Assembly (NCBI GenBank): GCA_902495155.1
Contig: CABUWD010000089.1
Span: forward strand, 1-8,271
Direction of reading: 5' to 3'
Length of the DNA: 8,271 bases
DNA from: an uncultured Collinsella sp.
Lineage (GTDB): Bacteria > Actinomycetota > Coriobacteriia > Coriobacteriales > Coriobacteriaceae
In this document: one piece after another, positions 1-6,601 of the stretch
Layout of the letters: every line of letters begins with the position of its first letter
Numbering within the stretch: the first letter of the stretch is position 1
Position numbers and translations under genes: made by a program
The notes under the pieces: model-generated
Told to the model about the DNA's origin: nothing
The model's input: the letters and a program-made list of their open reading frames with translations, nothing else
The model's database searches: none

Positions 1-1856
1 AGCAGGGCAATGGCAACGTTGACGGGAGCGCCGTCCATGGTGTCCCAACCGGTCACGCCAGAGTCGTCCTTGACGACGATGACGGCAGCCTCGGTGATGG
101 CGTCGGACTTGGCATGCGGAATAGCGAAGCCCTCCATCATGCCCGTGGTGCCCTCGGCCTCGCGGGCCAGGAAGGCGTTCATAACGGCGTCGGCGTCGCC
201 GGCGATACCGGCCTTGACGGCCTGGTTGGAAACAAAGCTCAAGGCCTCGTCACGAGAAGCGAAGTCCTCGGCGACAAAGACGTTCTCGACCTTCACGAAG
301 TCGGAAGCCTCGGCCTTGGGGGCCTCGACGGCAGCGGCCTTGGGGGCCTCAACCGGCTTGGCTGCAGGAGCGGCCTTATGGTTCTTCTCGAAGTCGTACT
401 TCTTGAAGGCCACGAACAGGATGCCACCGATCACGGCGCCGATGAGGATAGCGAGGACCCACAGCGGACCGTTCTCGACAACGGGCAGGACCAGGAAGCC
501 ACCGTGGGGCGCCGGATCATGAACGTTGAACATGATGGTCAGGATCGAAGCGATGGAGGAACCGAGCATCATGATGGGCATGACGGGCCAGATGTTCTTG
601 GTCATGAACGGAATGGCGCCCTCGGTGATGTGGGTGCAACCAAGGATGAGGTTGACGACACCGGCGTCGTGATCCTCCTGGCTGAAGTACTTCTTGCCGA
701 CAACGACGGCGAAAGTGGTGATCAGCGGCGGAACGATGCAGGCGGCGGAGACGGCAGCCATGAAGTTGGTGCCGAAGTTGTAGGTGTCGGTACCGACACC
801 GGCGGCCAGAGCCTCGGTGAGCATAGCGGTACCGGTGACGTAAGCAGCCTTGTTGACCGGGCCACCCATGTCAAAGGCGCACATGCAGCCGATGGCAAGA
901 CCCAGGACAACGGCGCCAGAGGCGGACAGGCCCTTGAGGAAGTCCATCATGGCGGTGTTGATGGCAGCCATGGGGCCGGAGATGCCGAGCATGACCAGAC
1001 CGACGATGGCGGTCGAGAACAGCGGGTACAGGAAGATAGCCTTGAGGCCGTCCAGGTTCTTGGGCAGACCGGCAAAAACCTTCTCGAGCAGCAGGATGAC
1101 ATAGCCAGCGAGGAAGCCACCGACGATGCCGCCCAGGAAGCCAAAGCCCACACCTGCGCCACCGGCGTCGATCATACCGGTATCGGCGTTAACAGGCAGA
1201 CCCTGGATGGCGATCATACCGGCGACGAAACCGGGAACGAGCGCCGGACGCTTGCCGATGGATTCGGCGATGTAGGCGGAAAGCACCGGAACCATGAGGT
1301 TCATTGCGATGCCGCCGATGATCTTGAGCATCGCAGCAAAGCTGTTGTAGTCAGACGCCGTCGAATCGAAGGACGTAATGCCCCACAGGAACGAGACAGC
1401 GGTCAGAACACCACCGGCAACGACGAAGACCAGCATGTGGCTGACGCCGTTCATGAGGTGCTTGTAGATGATGTGGCCGATGGACTCCTTCTCCTCGACA
1501 TCGTCCTCGACATCGGCGGCAGCTGCAACCGTGTCGTCACCCTTGGCGGCGAGCGCGCGATCAATCAGCTTACCGGCGGCCTCAACGGAAAGGGCCTTGG
1601 AAACACCAACGGAAACCATGGGCTTGCCGGCGAAACGCTCAGCCTGGACATCCTTGTCGGCTGCGACGACGACGGCCTTGGCACCAGCGATCTCACTCTT
1701 GGTGAGCTCGTTCTCGACACCGACCTGGCCATGAGTCTCGACCTTAATGGTCAGACCGCGCTCGGCAGCTGCCTTCTCCAGCGCCTCCTTCGCCATGAAG
1801 GTGTGCGCAATGCCGGTCGGGCAACCGGTCGCGGCGATGATGTCAAACTTAGCCAT
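1..1856 (-). CDS. PTS fructose-family permease, fused EIIB-EIIC-EIIA (3' end cut by window edge)
   Basis: Membrane permease that imports a sugar and phosphorylates it, with phosphate passed from HPr through EIIA and EIIB. The 618 codons visible from the ATG at 1854-1856 give an EIIB domain (about residues 1-105) with the phosphocysteine C12 in ATGCPTGIAHTFMA. A multi-spanning EIIC domain follows (about 127-485), with the family motifs DMGGPVNKAAY (329-339) and TEGAIPF (411-417). Next is an Ala/Pro/Lys/Glu-rich linker (about 490-518), then EIIA with its phosphohistidine H581 in GFAIPHAK. Roughly 50-60 residues of EIIA lie outside the window. A strong ribosome site (AAGGAGGG, 1861-1868) fixes the start. 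It is divergent from the RpiR-type regulator, which probably controls it. The family includes fructose, mannosylglycerate and other ketose or polyol systems. No 1-phosphofructokinase is in view, so the substrate is left open. The B-C-A order differs from the A-B-C order of many Gram-positive FruA proteins. Family call is very sure; substrate is not. Confidence 0.95.
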   Translation of the reverse strand, partial: MAKFDIIAATGCPTGIAHTFMAKEALEKAAAERGLTIKVETHGQVGVENELTKSEIAGAKAVVVAADKDVQAERFAGKPMVSVGVSKALSVEAAGKLIDRALAAKGDDTVAAAADVEDDVEEKESIGHIIYKHLMNGVSHMLVFVVAGGVLTAVSFLWGITSFDSTASDYNSFAAMLKIIGGIAMNLMVPVLSAYIAESIGKRPALVPGFVAGMIAIQGLPVNADTGMIDAGGAGVGFGFLGGIVGGFLAGYVILLLEKVFAGLPKNLDGLKAIFLYPLFSTAIVGLVMLGISGPMAAINTAMMDFLKGLSASGAVVLGLAIGCMCAFDMGGPVNKAAYVTGTAMLTEALAAGVGTDTYNFGTNFMAAVSAACIVPPLITTFAVVVGKKYFSQEDHDAGVVNLILGCTHITEGAIPFMTKNIWPVMPIMMLGSSIASILTIMFNVHDPAPHGGFLVLPVVENGPLWVLAILIGAVIGGILFVAFKKYDFEKNHKAAPAAKPVEAPKAAAVEAPKAEASDFVKVENVFVAEDFASRDEALSFVSNQAVKAGIAGDADAVMNAFLAREAEGTTGMMEGFAIPHAKSDAITEAAVIVVKDDSGVTGWDTMDGAPVNVAIAL

Positions 1857-1860
1857 GTGT

Positions 1861-1868
1861 CCCTCCTT
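1861..1868 (-). promoter_or_regulatory. Ribosome binding site of the PTS permease
   Basis: The leftward strand reads AAGGAGGG, four bases (ACAC) before the ATG at 1856. This near-perfect anti-Shine-Dalgarno match decides the start and agrees with the EIIB domain beginning at residue 3. Confidence 0.85.
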
Positions 1869-1877
1869 CTTGAGTAC

Positions 1878-1893
1878 AGCGCCCGCGGGCGCT
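1878..1893 (-). repeat. 16-bp perfect palindrome in the PTS permease leader
   Basis: AGCGCCCGCGGGCGCT is its own reverse complement. In RNA it can fold as a 6-bp GC stem (AGCGCC/GGCGCT) with a CGCG loop, ending nine bases upstream of the Shine-Dalgarno sequence. There is no U-run after it, so it is not an ordinary terminator. A role in mRNA stability, translation control, or as a protein-binding site is possible but unproven. Confidence 0.6.
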
Positions 1894-1900
1894 CCCCTAC

Positions 1901-1918
1901 ACGCGCTTCGATGCGCGT
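1901..1918 (-). repeat. Inverted repeat (hairpin) in the PTS permease leader
   Basis: The arms ACGCGC (1901-1906) and GCGCGT (1913-1918) are perfect complements around a 6-base loop. It lies 7 bp from the 16-bp palindrome, so the permease leader can form two tandem hairpins. On the rightward strand the hairpin is followed by a short run of Ts (1918-1922), but no rightward gene ends here, so a terminator is unlikely. Confidence 0.5.
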
Positions 1919-1932
1919 TTTTCCACAACTGA

Positions 1933-1941
1933 AAGATACCA
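1933..1941 (-). promoter_or_regulatory. Candidate extended -10 promoter for the PTS permease
   Basis: The leftward strand reads TGGTATCTT: a TG-N motif followed by TATCTT, a 4/6 match to TATAAT. No convincing -35 box is present at the right distance; TTGTCT at 1963-1968 is too far away. A start of transcription near 1926 would place both leader hairpins inside the mRNA. This is a weak call by eye, and the same bases also fall in a near-repeat that may be an operator. Confidence 0.3.
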
Positions 1942-1983
1942 ACCTACCGTCCGCGTGAGAAGAGACAAGGTGCAATTCTCCGG

Positions 1984-1998
1984 TGAAAGGTTCTTTCA
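1984..1998. promoter_or_regulatory. Candidate operator: inverted repeat TGAAAG-N3-CTTTCA
   Basis: A perfect 6-bp inverted repeat with a 3-bp spacer lies in the middle of the divergent intergenic region. TGAAAG also occurs at 1930-1935 and 2016-2021. Symmetry and repetition are what a dimeric regulator site would show, and the adjacent RpiR-type protein is the obvious candidate. Binding is inferred only. Confidence 0.4.
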
Positions 1999-2000
1999 TA

Positions 2001-2027
2001 ACCGTAAACGGTAGGTGAAAGTTTACC
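2001..2027. promoter_or_regulatory. Candidate operator cluster: ACCGT-AA-ACGGT and GGTGAAAGTTTACC
   Basis: Two adjacent symmetric elements are visible. One is ACCGT-AA-ACGGT at 2001-2012 (perfect 5-bp arms). The other is the pseudo-palindrome GGTGAAAGTTTACC at 2014-2027 (five of six base pairs match around a 2-base centre). GTAAAC at 2004-2009 and GTTTAC at 2021-2026 also form an inverted repeat. The cluster lies upstream of both candidate promoters. Confidence 0.4.
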
Positions 2028-2074
2028 ATCAACACCTGAAACGGCAAGGTGTATCTTGTAATTGAAAATGCCCG

Positions 2075-2080
2075 TATACT
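2075..2080 (+). promoter_or_regulatory. Candidate -10 box of the RpiR-type regulator gene
   Basis: TATACT matches the consensus TATAAT at 5 of 6 positions. No clear -35 box is present at 16-18 bp; TTGTAA at 2056-2061 is only 13 bp away. Transcription would start near 2087. That lies downstream of the ATG at 2081, which helps exclude that ATG as the translation start. Confidence 0.45.
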
Positions 2081-2117
2081 ATGGCGTTGCAAATCAAGTT
2101 AGATTTTCATGCCAACC

Positions 2118-2122
2118 AGGAG
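2118..2122 (+). promoter_or_regulatory. Ribosome binding site of the RpiR-type regulator
   Basis: AGGAG lies 6 bases before the ATG at 2129. It decides between this start and the upstream in-frame ATG at 2081, which has no such site. Confidence 0.8.
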
Positions 2123-2128
2123 CCATCC

Positions 2129-2986
2129 ATGACCGATAGTAGCAAGAGCGCACTTTCCCTCATTAGTACCCATCAGGGATACAGCGAGTCCGAGCAGCGC
2201 ATTGTCGACTATATATTGGAGCACCAGTCCGAAGCGCCACGCCTCACGGCCGCTCAGCTCTCGCGCGCTGCCGCCACGTCCGAGGCGACCGTTTCGCGTT
2301 TCTGCCGCAAGCTGGGCTTTGGTAGCTTCCGCAGCTTTCAGTTTTCGTTGGCGAGGGATTTGGAAAGCCAGCGTAACGAGGGCCTGACTGACGAGGTCTC
2401 GCTCGACAATATGGAGCAGAGCCTCAAGAACATCCTGGCTGCCAAGGTGAGCGAGCTTAATGCGACCATCGACGGCATTGATCACGACACGTTGGCCGCA
2501 GTTGTACACGCGCTTAAGAATGCCGGCGTTATTGAGTTCGCCGCCGTGGGCAATACAAACGCGGTCGCGCTCGACGCGACATTTAAGTTTTCGCAGCTGG
2601 GCCTGCGCTGCATGGCGAGCACCATTAGCGAAACATCAATCGGCTTTGCGCTCACGTTGCGCCCGGGTGACGTTATCGTGCTAATCTCAAACTCTGGCAA
2701 ATCGCGCCGACTGAATCGCATGGCAAAAGCGGCTCGCAACTGCGGCGCAACCGTAGTCGTCATCAGCAGCGACAGTAAATCCCCGCTCGCGCGCCTGGCA
2801 GACTACACTTTTAACACCGTCAACCACGAAGCGCTGCTGACAACGGGCGACTTTGCGTTCTCTAAGATCAGCGCCACGATGATCATCGAAGTCATCTACA
2901 ACTTCCTGCTGCCCGAGATTGAAGACGCTCGCGAGCATATCAGCTACTACGAGGAGCTCATCCAGCCGGATAAGGTCGTTGAGTAA
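2129..2986 (+). CDS. MurR/RpiR family transcriptional regulator (HTH + SIS domain)
   Basis: Predicted DNA-binding regulator of sugar uptake or metabolism; 285 aa, a usual family length. The N-terminal RpiR-type domain (about 1-75) has a helix-turn-helix in the segment from TAAQLSRAA to VSRFCRKLGF (about 40-64). A linker leads to a SIS phosphosugar-binding domain (about 120-255) with ISNSGKSRRLNRMAKAARNC and VVVISSDSKSPLARLADYTF. In the family this domain senses a sugar phosphate. The start at 2129 is chosen because AGGAG (2118-2122) lies 6 bases ahead. The in-frame ATG at 2081 abuts the -10 box, has no ribosome site, and would add 16 residues unlike the family. It is divergent from the PTS permease, so I infer that it controls the permease and possibly itself. 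Whether it represses or activates, and its ligand, cannot be read from the sequence. Confidence 0.93.
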   Translation: MTDSSKSALSLISTHQGYSESEQRIVDYILEHQSEAPRLTAAQLSRAAATSEATVSRFCRKLGFGSFRSFQFSLARDLESQRNEGLTDEVSLDNMEQSLKNILAAKVSELNATIDGIDHDTLAAVVHALKNAGVIEFAAVGNTNAVALDATFKFSQLGLRCMASTISETSIGFALTLRPGDVIVLISNSGKSRRLNRMAKAARNCGATVVVISSDSKSPLARLADYTFNTVNHEALLTTGDFAFSKISATMIIEVIYNFLLPEIEDAREHISYYEELIQPDKVVE

Positions 2987-2994
2987 AACGCGTA

Positions 2995-3027
2995 GTGGGA
3001 CAAAAATTTCATTCTATTTTGTCCCAC
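2995..3027. terminator. Hairpin between convergent regulator and recN genes, likely bidirectional terminator
   Basis: GTGGGACAAAA (2995-3005) and TTTTGTCCCAC (3017-3027) form a perfect 11-bp stem with an 11-base loop. It begins 8 bases after the regulator stop codon (2984-2986) and lies 18 bases past the recN stop (3046-3048), the right place to end both transcripts. The Ts are inside the stem and no U-run follows on either strand, so it is not a textbook intrinsic terminator. It could instead protect mRNA ends or be a dispersed palindromic repeat. Confidence 0.6.
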
Positions 3028-3045
3028 CAACACCGCTGATACGAC

Positions 3046-4674
3046 CTAACCTCGAGCTTCTTCGAGCATCTGCTTCGCGTGGGCCAAGCTTGCCTCGGAC
3101 TGATCGCCGCTCAGCATGCGGGCGATCTCGGCGGTACGCGCTTCGCCGGTTACCTCGTCCAAATGCGTCTGGGGAACATCGCCCGGTTCCTTGCTGACAA
3201 CATAATGCTTGTCCGCCATGACGGCGACCTGCGCCAAGTGGGTTACGACAATCACCTGATGCGTAGCGGCGAGATCTGCCAGCACGCCCGCGAGTGCACG
3301 CGCCGTGGAGCCACCGACACCAGCATCGACCTCGTCAAACACCAGCGTATCGACACCGTCCGCGTTACCGAGGACAACCTTGCTTGCCAGCATGACGCGG
3401 CTAAGCTCGCCGCCCGACGCAATGCGGCGCAGGGGGCGCGGCGTCAAACCGGCACCGCTGCGGTATAGCAGCTCGTAGCTCGAAGGACCAACGGGCGTCC
3501 ACTCAGCACGGGGAAGATCGCGCGACTCCCAGACGAGCTCGGCGCCACCCATCTCCAAGCGAGCCATCTGGCGGCCGACCTCGTGGCAGAAGCGCGGGGC
3601 CGCCGTATTGCGAGCGCGCTTAAGTGCCCTGGCAGCAGCGAACAGCTCGCGCTCGGCGCTCCCGAGTGCCTCACGCGCCTTTTTGATCTGTTCATCGCCA
3701 TCATCGACCAGCGACAGCAGCTCTTGTGAGCGGTCGCGCATGGCAAAGACATCGTCCATGGTCGGACCCCACTGACGCAGCAGGCCCTTGAGGTCGGAAT
3801 ACCGCTCGCGCATGCGAGCGAGCTCGCGAGGATCGAAGGCAACCCCATCGCGATAGGAACGAAGTTCGTTCGCGCAATCCTCAAGAGAGATGCAGGCATC
3901 CGAAAGTGCATCGGCAATGTCGCCCAGTTTGCGATCGACGGTAGCCATTCGGGAAAGCTCTGCCACGGCGCTGTTCACGGCATCGAGCGCTCCCCCTTCG
4001 GCGGCAAGCGATGCATGGGCATCGTTAGCTGTGGCAACCAGTACCTCGGCATGTTCGGAGCGCGGCAGCAATTCCTCGAGTTCCTCATACTCGCCCGGCT
4101 TAGGGTCGACCTCGCCGATGCGCTCGAGGGCAAAGCGCGCCTCCTCGACACGACTCCCCTGCGCACGCGAGGCCTCCTCAACGCGACGGACCTCCTTGGC
4201 AGCCGCGCGCGAGGCTTTAAAGCAAGTACGGTAGTGCTCGAGTGCCTCGAGCGCAGAGCGCCCCGCCCAGGCATCGACCATCGCAACGTGATGCGATGGA
4301 TCGAGCAAGCGCTGATGCTCGTGTTGGCCGCACAGATCCATCATCACGCCAACGCGCTCCGAAAGCTCGCGCACGCTGGCGATGCGGCCGTCAATCTTCA
4401 CGCGGCTGCGGCCCTCGGCAGAAAGGCTACGCTGTACGGTGAACCCCTCCGTGTCGTGCGGCCCGTCAAACAGGCGCGCCTCGACGCTCGCCAGCGCCTC
4501 GCCCTCGCGCACCGTCGACGAATCCGCGCGCTCGCCCAAAATAAGCTTGAGCGCCGAGAGCAGTGCGGTCTTGCCAGCACCGGTCTCACCGGTCAGGACG
4601 GTCAAGCCGGCACTCGGCACCAGCGTCGCCTCACGAATGAGTGCAATGTTAGAAACCTGCAGCTCATCGATCAT
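3046..4674 (-). CDS. recN: DNA repair protein RecN
   Basis: SMC-like ATPase that acts early in recombinational repair of double-strand breaks; cytoplasmic. At 542 aa it has the usual length. The N-terminal half-ATPase carries Walker A GETGAGKT (29-36) and the RecN-typical GQHEHQRLLDP (116-126). The middle (about 150-350) is charged, Ala/Glu/Arg-rich coiled coil. The C-terminal half has the ABC signature ASGGELSR (419-426), Walker B with DE at 447-448 in LVFDEVDAGVGG, and the switch histidine in VVTHLAQVA (H479). All catalytic elements are present. The ATG at 4674 is preceded by GGAG six bases away and overlaps the nadK 3' end by 11 nt, implying translational coupling. It is the last gene of the leftward operon. 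An SOS box ahead of it was not seen; expression probably comes from the upstream operon promoter. Confidence 0.97.
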   Translation of the reverse strand: MIDELQVSNIALIREATLVPSAGLTVLTGETGAGKTALLSALKLILGERADSSTVREGEALASVEARLFDGPHDTEGFTVQRSLSAEGRSRVKIDGRIASVRELSERVGVMMDLCGQHEHQRLLDPSHHVAMVDAWAGRSALEALEHYRTCFKASRAAAKEVRRVEEASRAQGSRVEEARFALERIGEVDPKPGEYEELEELLPRSEHAEVLVATANDAHASLAAEGGALDAVNSAVAELSRMATVDRKLGDIADALSDACISLEDCANELRSYRDGVAFDPRELARMRERYSDLKGLLRQWGPTMDDVFAMRDRSQELLSLVDDGDEQIKKAREALGSAERELFAAARALKRARNTAAPRFCHEVGRQMARLEMGGAELVWESRDLPRAEWTPVGPSSYELLYRSGAGLTPRPLRRIASGGELSRVMLASKVVLGNADGVDTLVFDEVDAGVGGSTARALAGVLADLAATHQVIVVTHLAQVAVMADKHYVVSKEPGDVPQTHLDEVTGEARTAEIARMLSGDQSEASLAHAKQMLEEARG

Positions 4675-5524
4675 GACGGACTCCGTAGAATACGCGGCTC
4701 ACCGAGTTGTAAAAACTCTCGGGGCCGTAGTCGAGCAGCAGCACATCGCCTGGGCCTCGGCGCACGGCCACGCTCTCGACCGTGCCGTCGCAGGTAATAA
4801 ACTGTCCATCGATAGCGATCGCCGGAACGCTCGGGCGATCATCGGACATAAAGATTTCGACGACATCACTCGGCGAAGTCAAGAAGGCACGGGCCTGAAT
4901 GGTGTGCGGCGCAATGGGTACGCAGACCATACCCGTATAGTCGGGGCTCACAATGGGGCCACCTGCACTGAGCGCGTACCCCGTAGAACCAGTCGCCGTG
5001 GACACGACCACGCCGTCGCCACGCAGTCGATCGATATGGTGGCCCGACACCGTGATGTCGAACTCAACCATATCGGACAGGGGGCCGCGCGTGAGCGCCA
5101 TGTCGTTGAGGGCGAACGTGCGCACGACATCCTTCGTGCCATCGTCGCGCACGGACACGATATCCGCGGCGATGGTGGCGCGACGGCTCACGTGCAGCTC
5201 GCCGGAAAGGGCGTCGCTCACGACCTGCAGAATGTCGCGCTCCTCGGGGCTCGCAGCAGTTAAAAAGCCCAGGTGACCATAGGAAAGACCGAGGATAGGA
5301 ATCTCGCGATGGTTGAGGATGCGGGCAGCGCGCAGCAACGTACCGTCGCCGCCGAGCGTAATGACCAGATCGGAGCCGTCAATATCAGGCGTGCTTTGAA
5401 TCTTCGATCGCTGGTCGGCAGCCCATGCGACCTCATAGCCCTGGCGCGTCAGCCAAAGCTCGAGCATCAGGCCGCTCTCGACCGCCTCTTGCTTGTAGTA
5501 ATTGGGAACCAGAAAGACCTTCAT
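4664..5524 (-). CDS. nadK: NAD kinase
   Basis: Phosphorylates NAD to NADP using ATP or polyphosphate; cytoplasmic and the only known route to NADP in bacteria. At 286 aa it has the usual length. Family motifs are GGDGTLLRAAR (58-68, with catalytic D60), GHLGFLT (83-89), the ND pair in ALNDMAL (N140 D141) for NAD binding, and the glycine-rich DGVVVSTATGSTGYALSAGG (170-189). The ATG at 5524 overlaps the tlyA stop codon in an ATGA arrangement (4 nt), and the only weak purine run (GAGAAAG) is about 11 bases upstream, so translation is probably coupled to tlyA. The tlyA-nadK neighbourhood is common in Actinomycetota and Firmicutes. Confidence 0.97.
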   Translation of the reverse strand: MKVFLVPNYYKQEAVESGLMLELWLTRQGYEVAWAADQRSKIQSTPDIDGSDLVITLGGDGTLLRAARILNHREIPILGLSYGHLGFLTAASPEERDILQVVSDALSGELHVSRRATIAADIVSVRDDGTKDVVRTFALNDMALTRGPLSDMVEFDITVSGHHIDRLRGDGVVVSTATGSTGYALSAGGPIVSPDYTGMVCVPIAPHTIQARAFLTSPSDVVEIFMSDDRPSVPAIAIDGQFITCDGTVESVAVRRGPGDVLLLDYGPESFYNSVSRVFYGVRHDR

Positions 5525-6324
5525 AGCGTTGCAGCTTTCTCGCTCAAAACCGATACCTGGAATTGCAGCTCGTCTTGCGTGCGGTCGCCGGGGTCAAATC
5601 TCGTGCCGTACAGGAAAAACTCAACGTTTCCCTTGGTACCATGAATGGGCGAAACGCACACATCGACCGGGAACAGCCCCTTGGCAGCAAAGAGCTCAAC
5701 CGCCGCCACGAGCGTATCGCGGCGCACAGCGGGATCGGTCACTATGCCGCCCTCGCCCACCAGCGCCGCCGGAGCTTCAAACTGTGGCTTTACGAGCGTG
5801 CAGAATGCACCCGTAGGCGCCAGGCACGCCAGTACCGCATCGATAATGTTCGCGATGCTGGTAAACGAGACATCACACACAGCCAGGTCGATGGCGCCGG
5901 CATAGCCAAGCTCAGGCAGCTGCGTCACGTTTGTGCGCTCATGCAGCGTCACGCGATCGTCCTGACGCAACGACCAATCGAACTGGGCGCGACCCACGTC
6001 CACAGAGACAACGGTCGCAGCTCCGCGCTTGAGCAGGCAATCGGTAAAGCCGCCGGTAGAGCAGCCCACATCCAGACAGGCAAGGCCCGTCGGATTGATG
6101 CCAAACGCATCAAGCGCGCCTTCGAGCTTAAGACCGCCGCGGCCAACATAGGGAATGCGCCCCTTCACGTGCAGCGGCAGCCCCGGCATCACCTTAAGAC
6201 CCGGCGAAGTCAAGCGCTCACCGCCACTCGAGACCAAGCCGGCCATAAGAGTGCGAAGGGCATCCGCGCGATCGGCGCAGATGCCCTGTGAAATCAGTTC
6301 GTCATCAAGACGCACGCGTTTCAT
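5521..6324 (-). CDS. tlyA: TlyA family rRNA (cytidine-2'-O)-methyltransferase
   Basis: Predicted SAM-dependent 2'-O-methyltransferase of ribosomal RNA. In mycobacteria TlyA methylates 16S C1409 and 23S C1920, and its loss gives capreomycin resistance; older annotations call it hemolysin. From the ATG at 6324 it is 267 aa. An S4 RNA-binding domain (about 1-60, RVRLDDELISQGICADRADA) is followed by an FtsJ-like fold with the SAM loop CLDVGCSTGGFTDCLL (about 83-98). The likely K-D-K-E tetrad is K66 (GGLKLEGAL), D151 (CDVSF), K179 (LVKPQFEA) and E235 (GNVEFFLY). The start is uncertain: ATG at 6333 and TTG at 6336 are in frame and none has a good ribosome site. I prefer 6324 because family members begin M-K-x-R-L-D. 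It lies 35 nt after xseB and overlaps nadK by 4 nt. Confidence 0.94.
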   Translation of the reverse strand: MKRVRLDDELISQGICADRADALRTLMAGLVSSGGERLTSPGLKVMPGLPLHVKGRIPYVGRGGLKLEGALDAFGINPTGLACLDVGCSTGGFTDCLLKRGAATVVSVDVGRAQFDWSLRQDDRVTLHERTNVTQLPELGYAGAIDLAVCDVSFTSIANIIDAVLACLAPTGAFCTLVKPQFEAPAALVGEGGIVTDPAVRRDTLVAAVELFAAKGLFPVDVCVSPIHGTKGNVEFFLYGTRFDPGDRTQDELQFQVSVLSEKAATL

Positions 6325-6359
6325 GAATGCCATCAACCATTCGTATCCGGAGATGCAGC

Positions 6360-6599
6360 CTAGCTATCCTGGGATTCGTTTGCCGCATCCTCATCGTATT
6401 CCTGCTCGAGCTTGTCGGCCTCACGCGGCGTCAGCTCAAACTTATCGACCATATCGACCGCGCGGGAGCCCAGCTCAATCGCTTCGTCAAACAGATCGAG
6501 TGAACGCTCCAAGGACGTATCCTTGGAGCGAACGGTAGCGATGATCTGGTCCAGACGGTCCGAGATCTCATCAAAGTTGCGGACGGAACCCTCTGGCAT
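6360..6599 (-). CDS. xseB: Exodeoxyribonuclease VII small subunit
   Basis: Small subunit of ExoVII, which degrades single-stranded DNA to oligonucleotides and needs several XseB chains per XseA catalytic chain. It has 79 aa, the normal length. The family pattern is clear: NFDEISDRLDQIIATVRSKD (8-27) then SLERSLDLFDEAIELGSRAV (29-48), two helices that form the coiled hairpin. The tail (about 60-79) is acidic. GAGGAG lies five bases before the ATG, formed by the last two Glu codons of nusB, and only 2 nt separate the genes. The large-subunit gene xseA, normally the immediate upstream neighbour, is not here. Confidence 0.93.
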   Translation of the reverse strand: MPEGSVRNFDEISDRLDQIIATVRSKDTSLERSLDLFDEAIELGSRAVDMVDKFELTPREADKLEQEYDEDAANESQDS

Positions 6600-6601
6600 G
6601 G

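Noticed and set aside
1918..1922. Hairpin plus T-run read rightwards as a terminator
   Set aside because: No rightward gene ends upstream of it; the T-run is short.
114..1958. A 614-codon open frame on the rightward strand, antisense to the PTS permease
   Set aside because: Its product is a Gly/Asp/His-rich mirror of the permease codons, matches no domain, and the opposite strand encodes a complete set of PTS motifs. Long antisense frames are expected in GC-rich genes.
2081..2128. Upstream ATG that would extend the RpiR-type regulator by 16 residues
   Set aside because: It directly follows the -10 box, so it would lie before the transcription start, and has no ribosome site; the ATG at 2129 does.
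1926..2128. Possible cre (CcpA) site in the divergent region
   Set aside because: No stretch fits the cre consensus well enough, and CcpA control is not established for this kind of organism.
4015..5263. Long rightward open frames opposite recN and nadK (260 and 293 codons)
   Set aside because: They cover well-identified genes with intact motifs on the other strand and their translations resemble no protein family.
5563..6291. 242-codon rightward open frame opposite tlyA
   Set aside because: Shadow of the tlyA coding sequence; no ribosome site and low-complexity His/Arg/Ala composition.
6305..6340. Eleven-codon reading frame (MVDGIHETRAS) overlapping the tlyA start on the same strand
   Set aside because: Too short and without a ribosome site; nothing separates it from chance.
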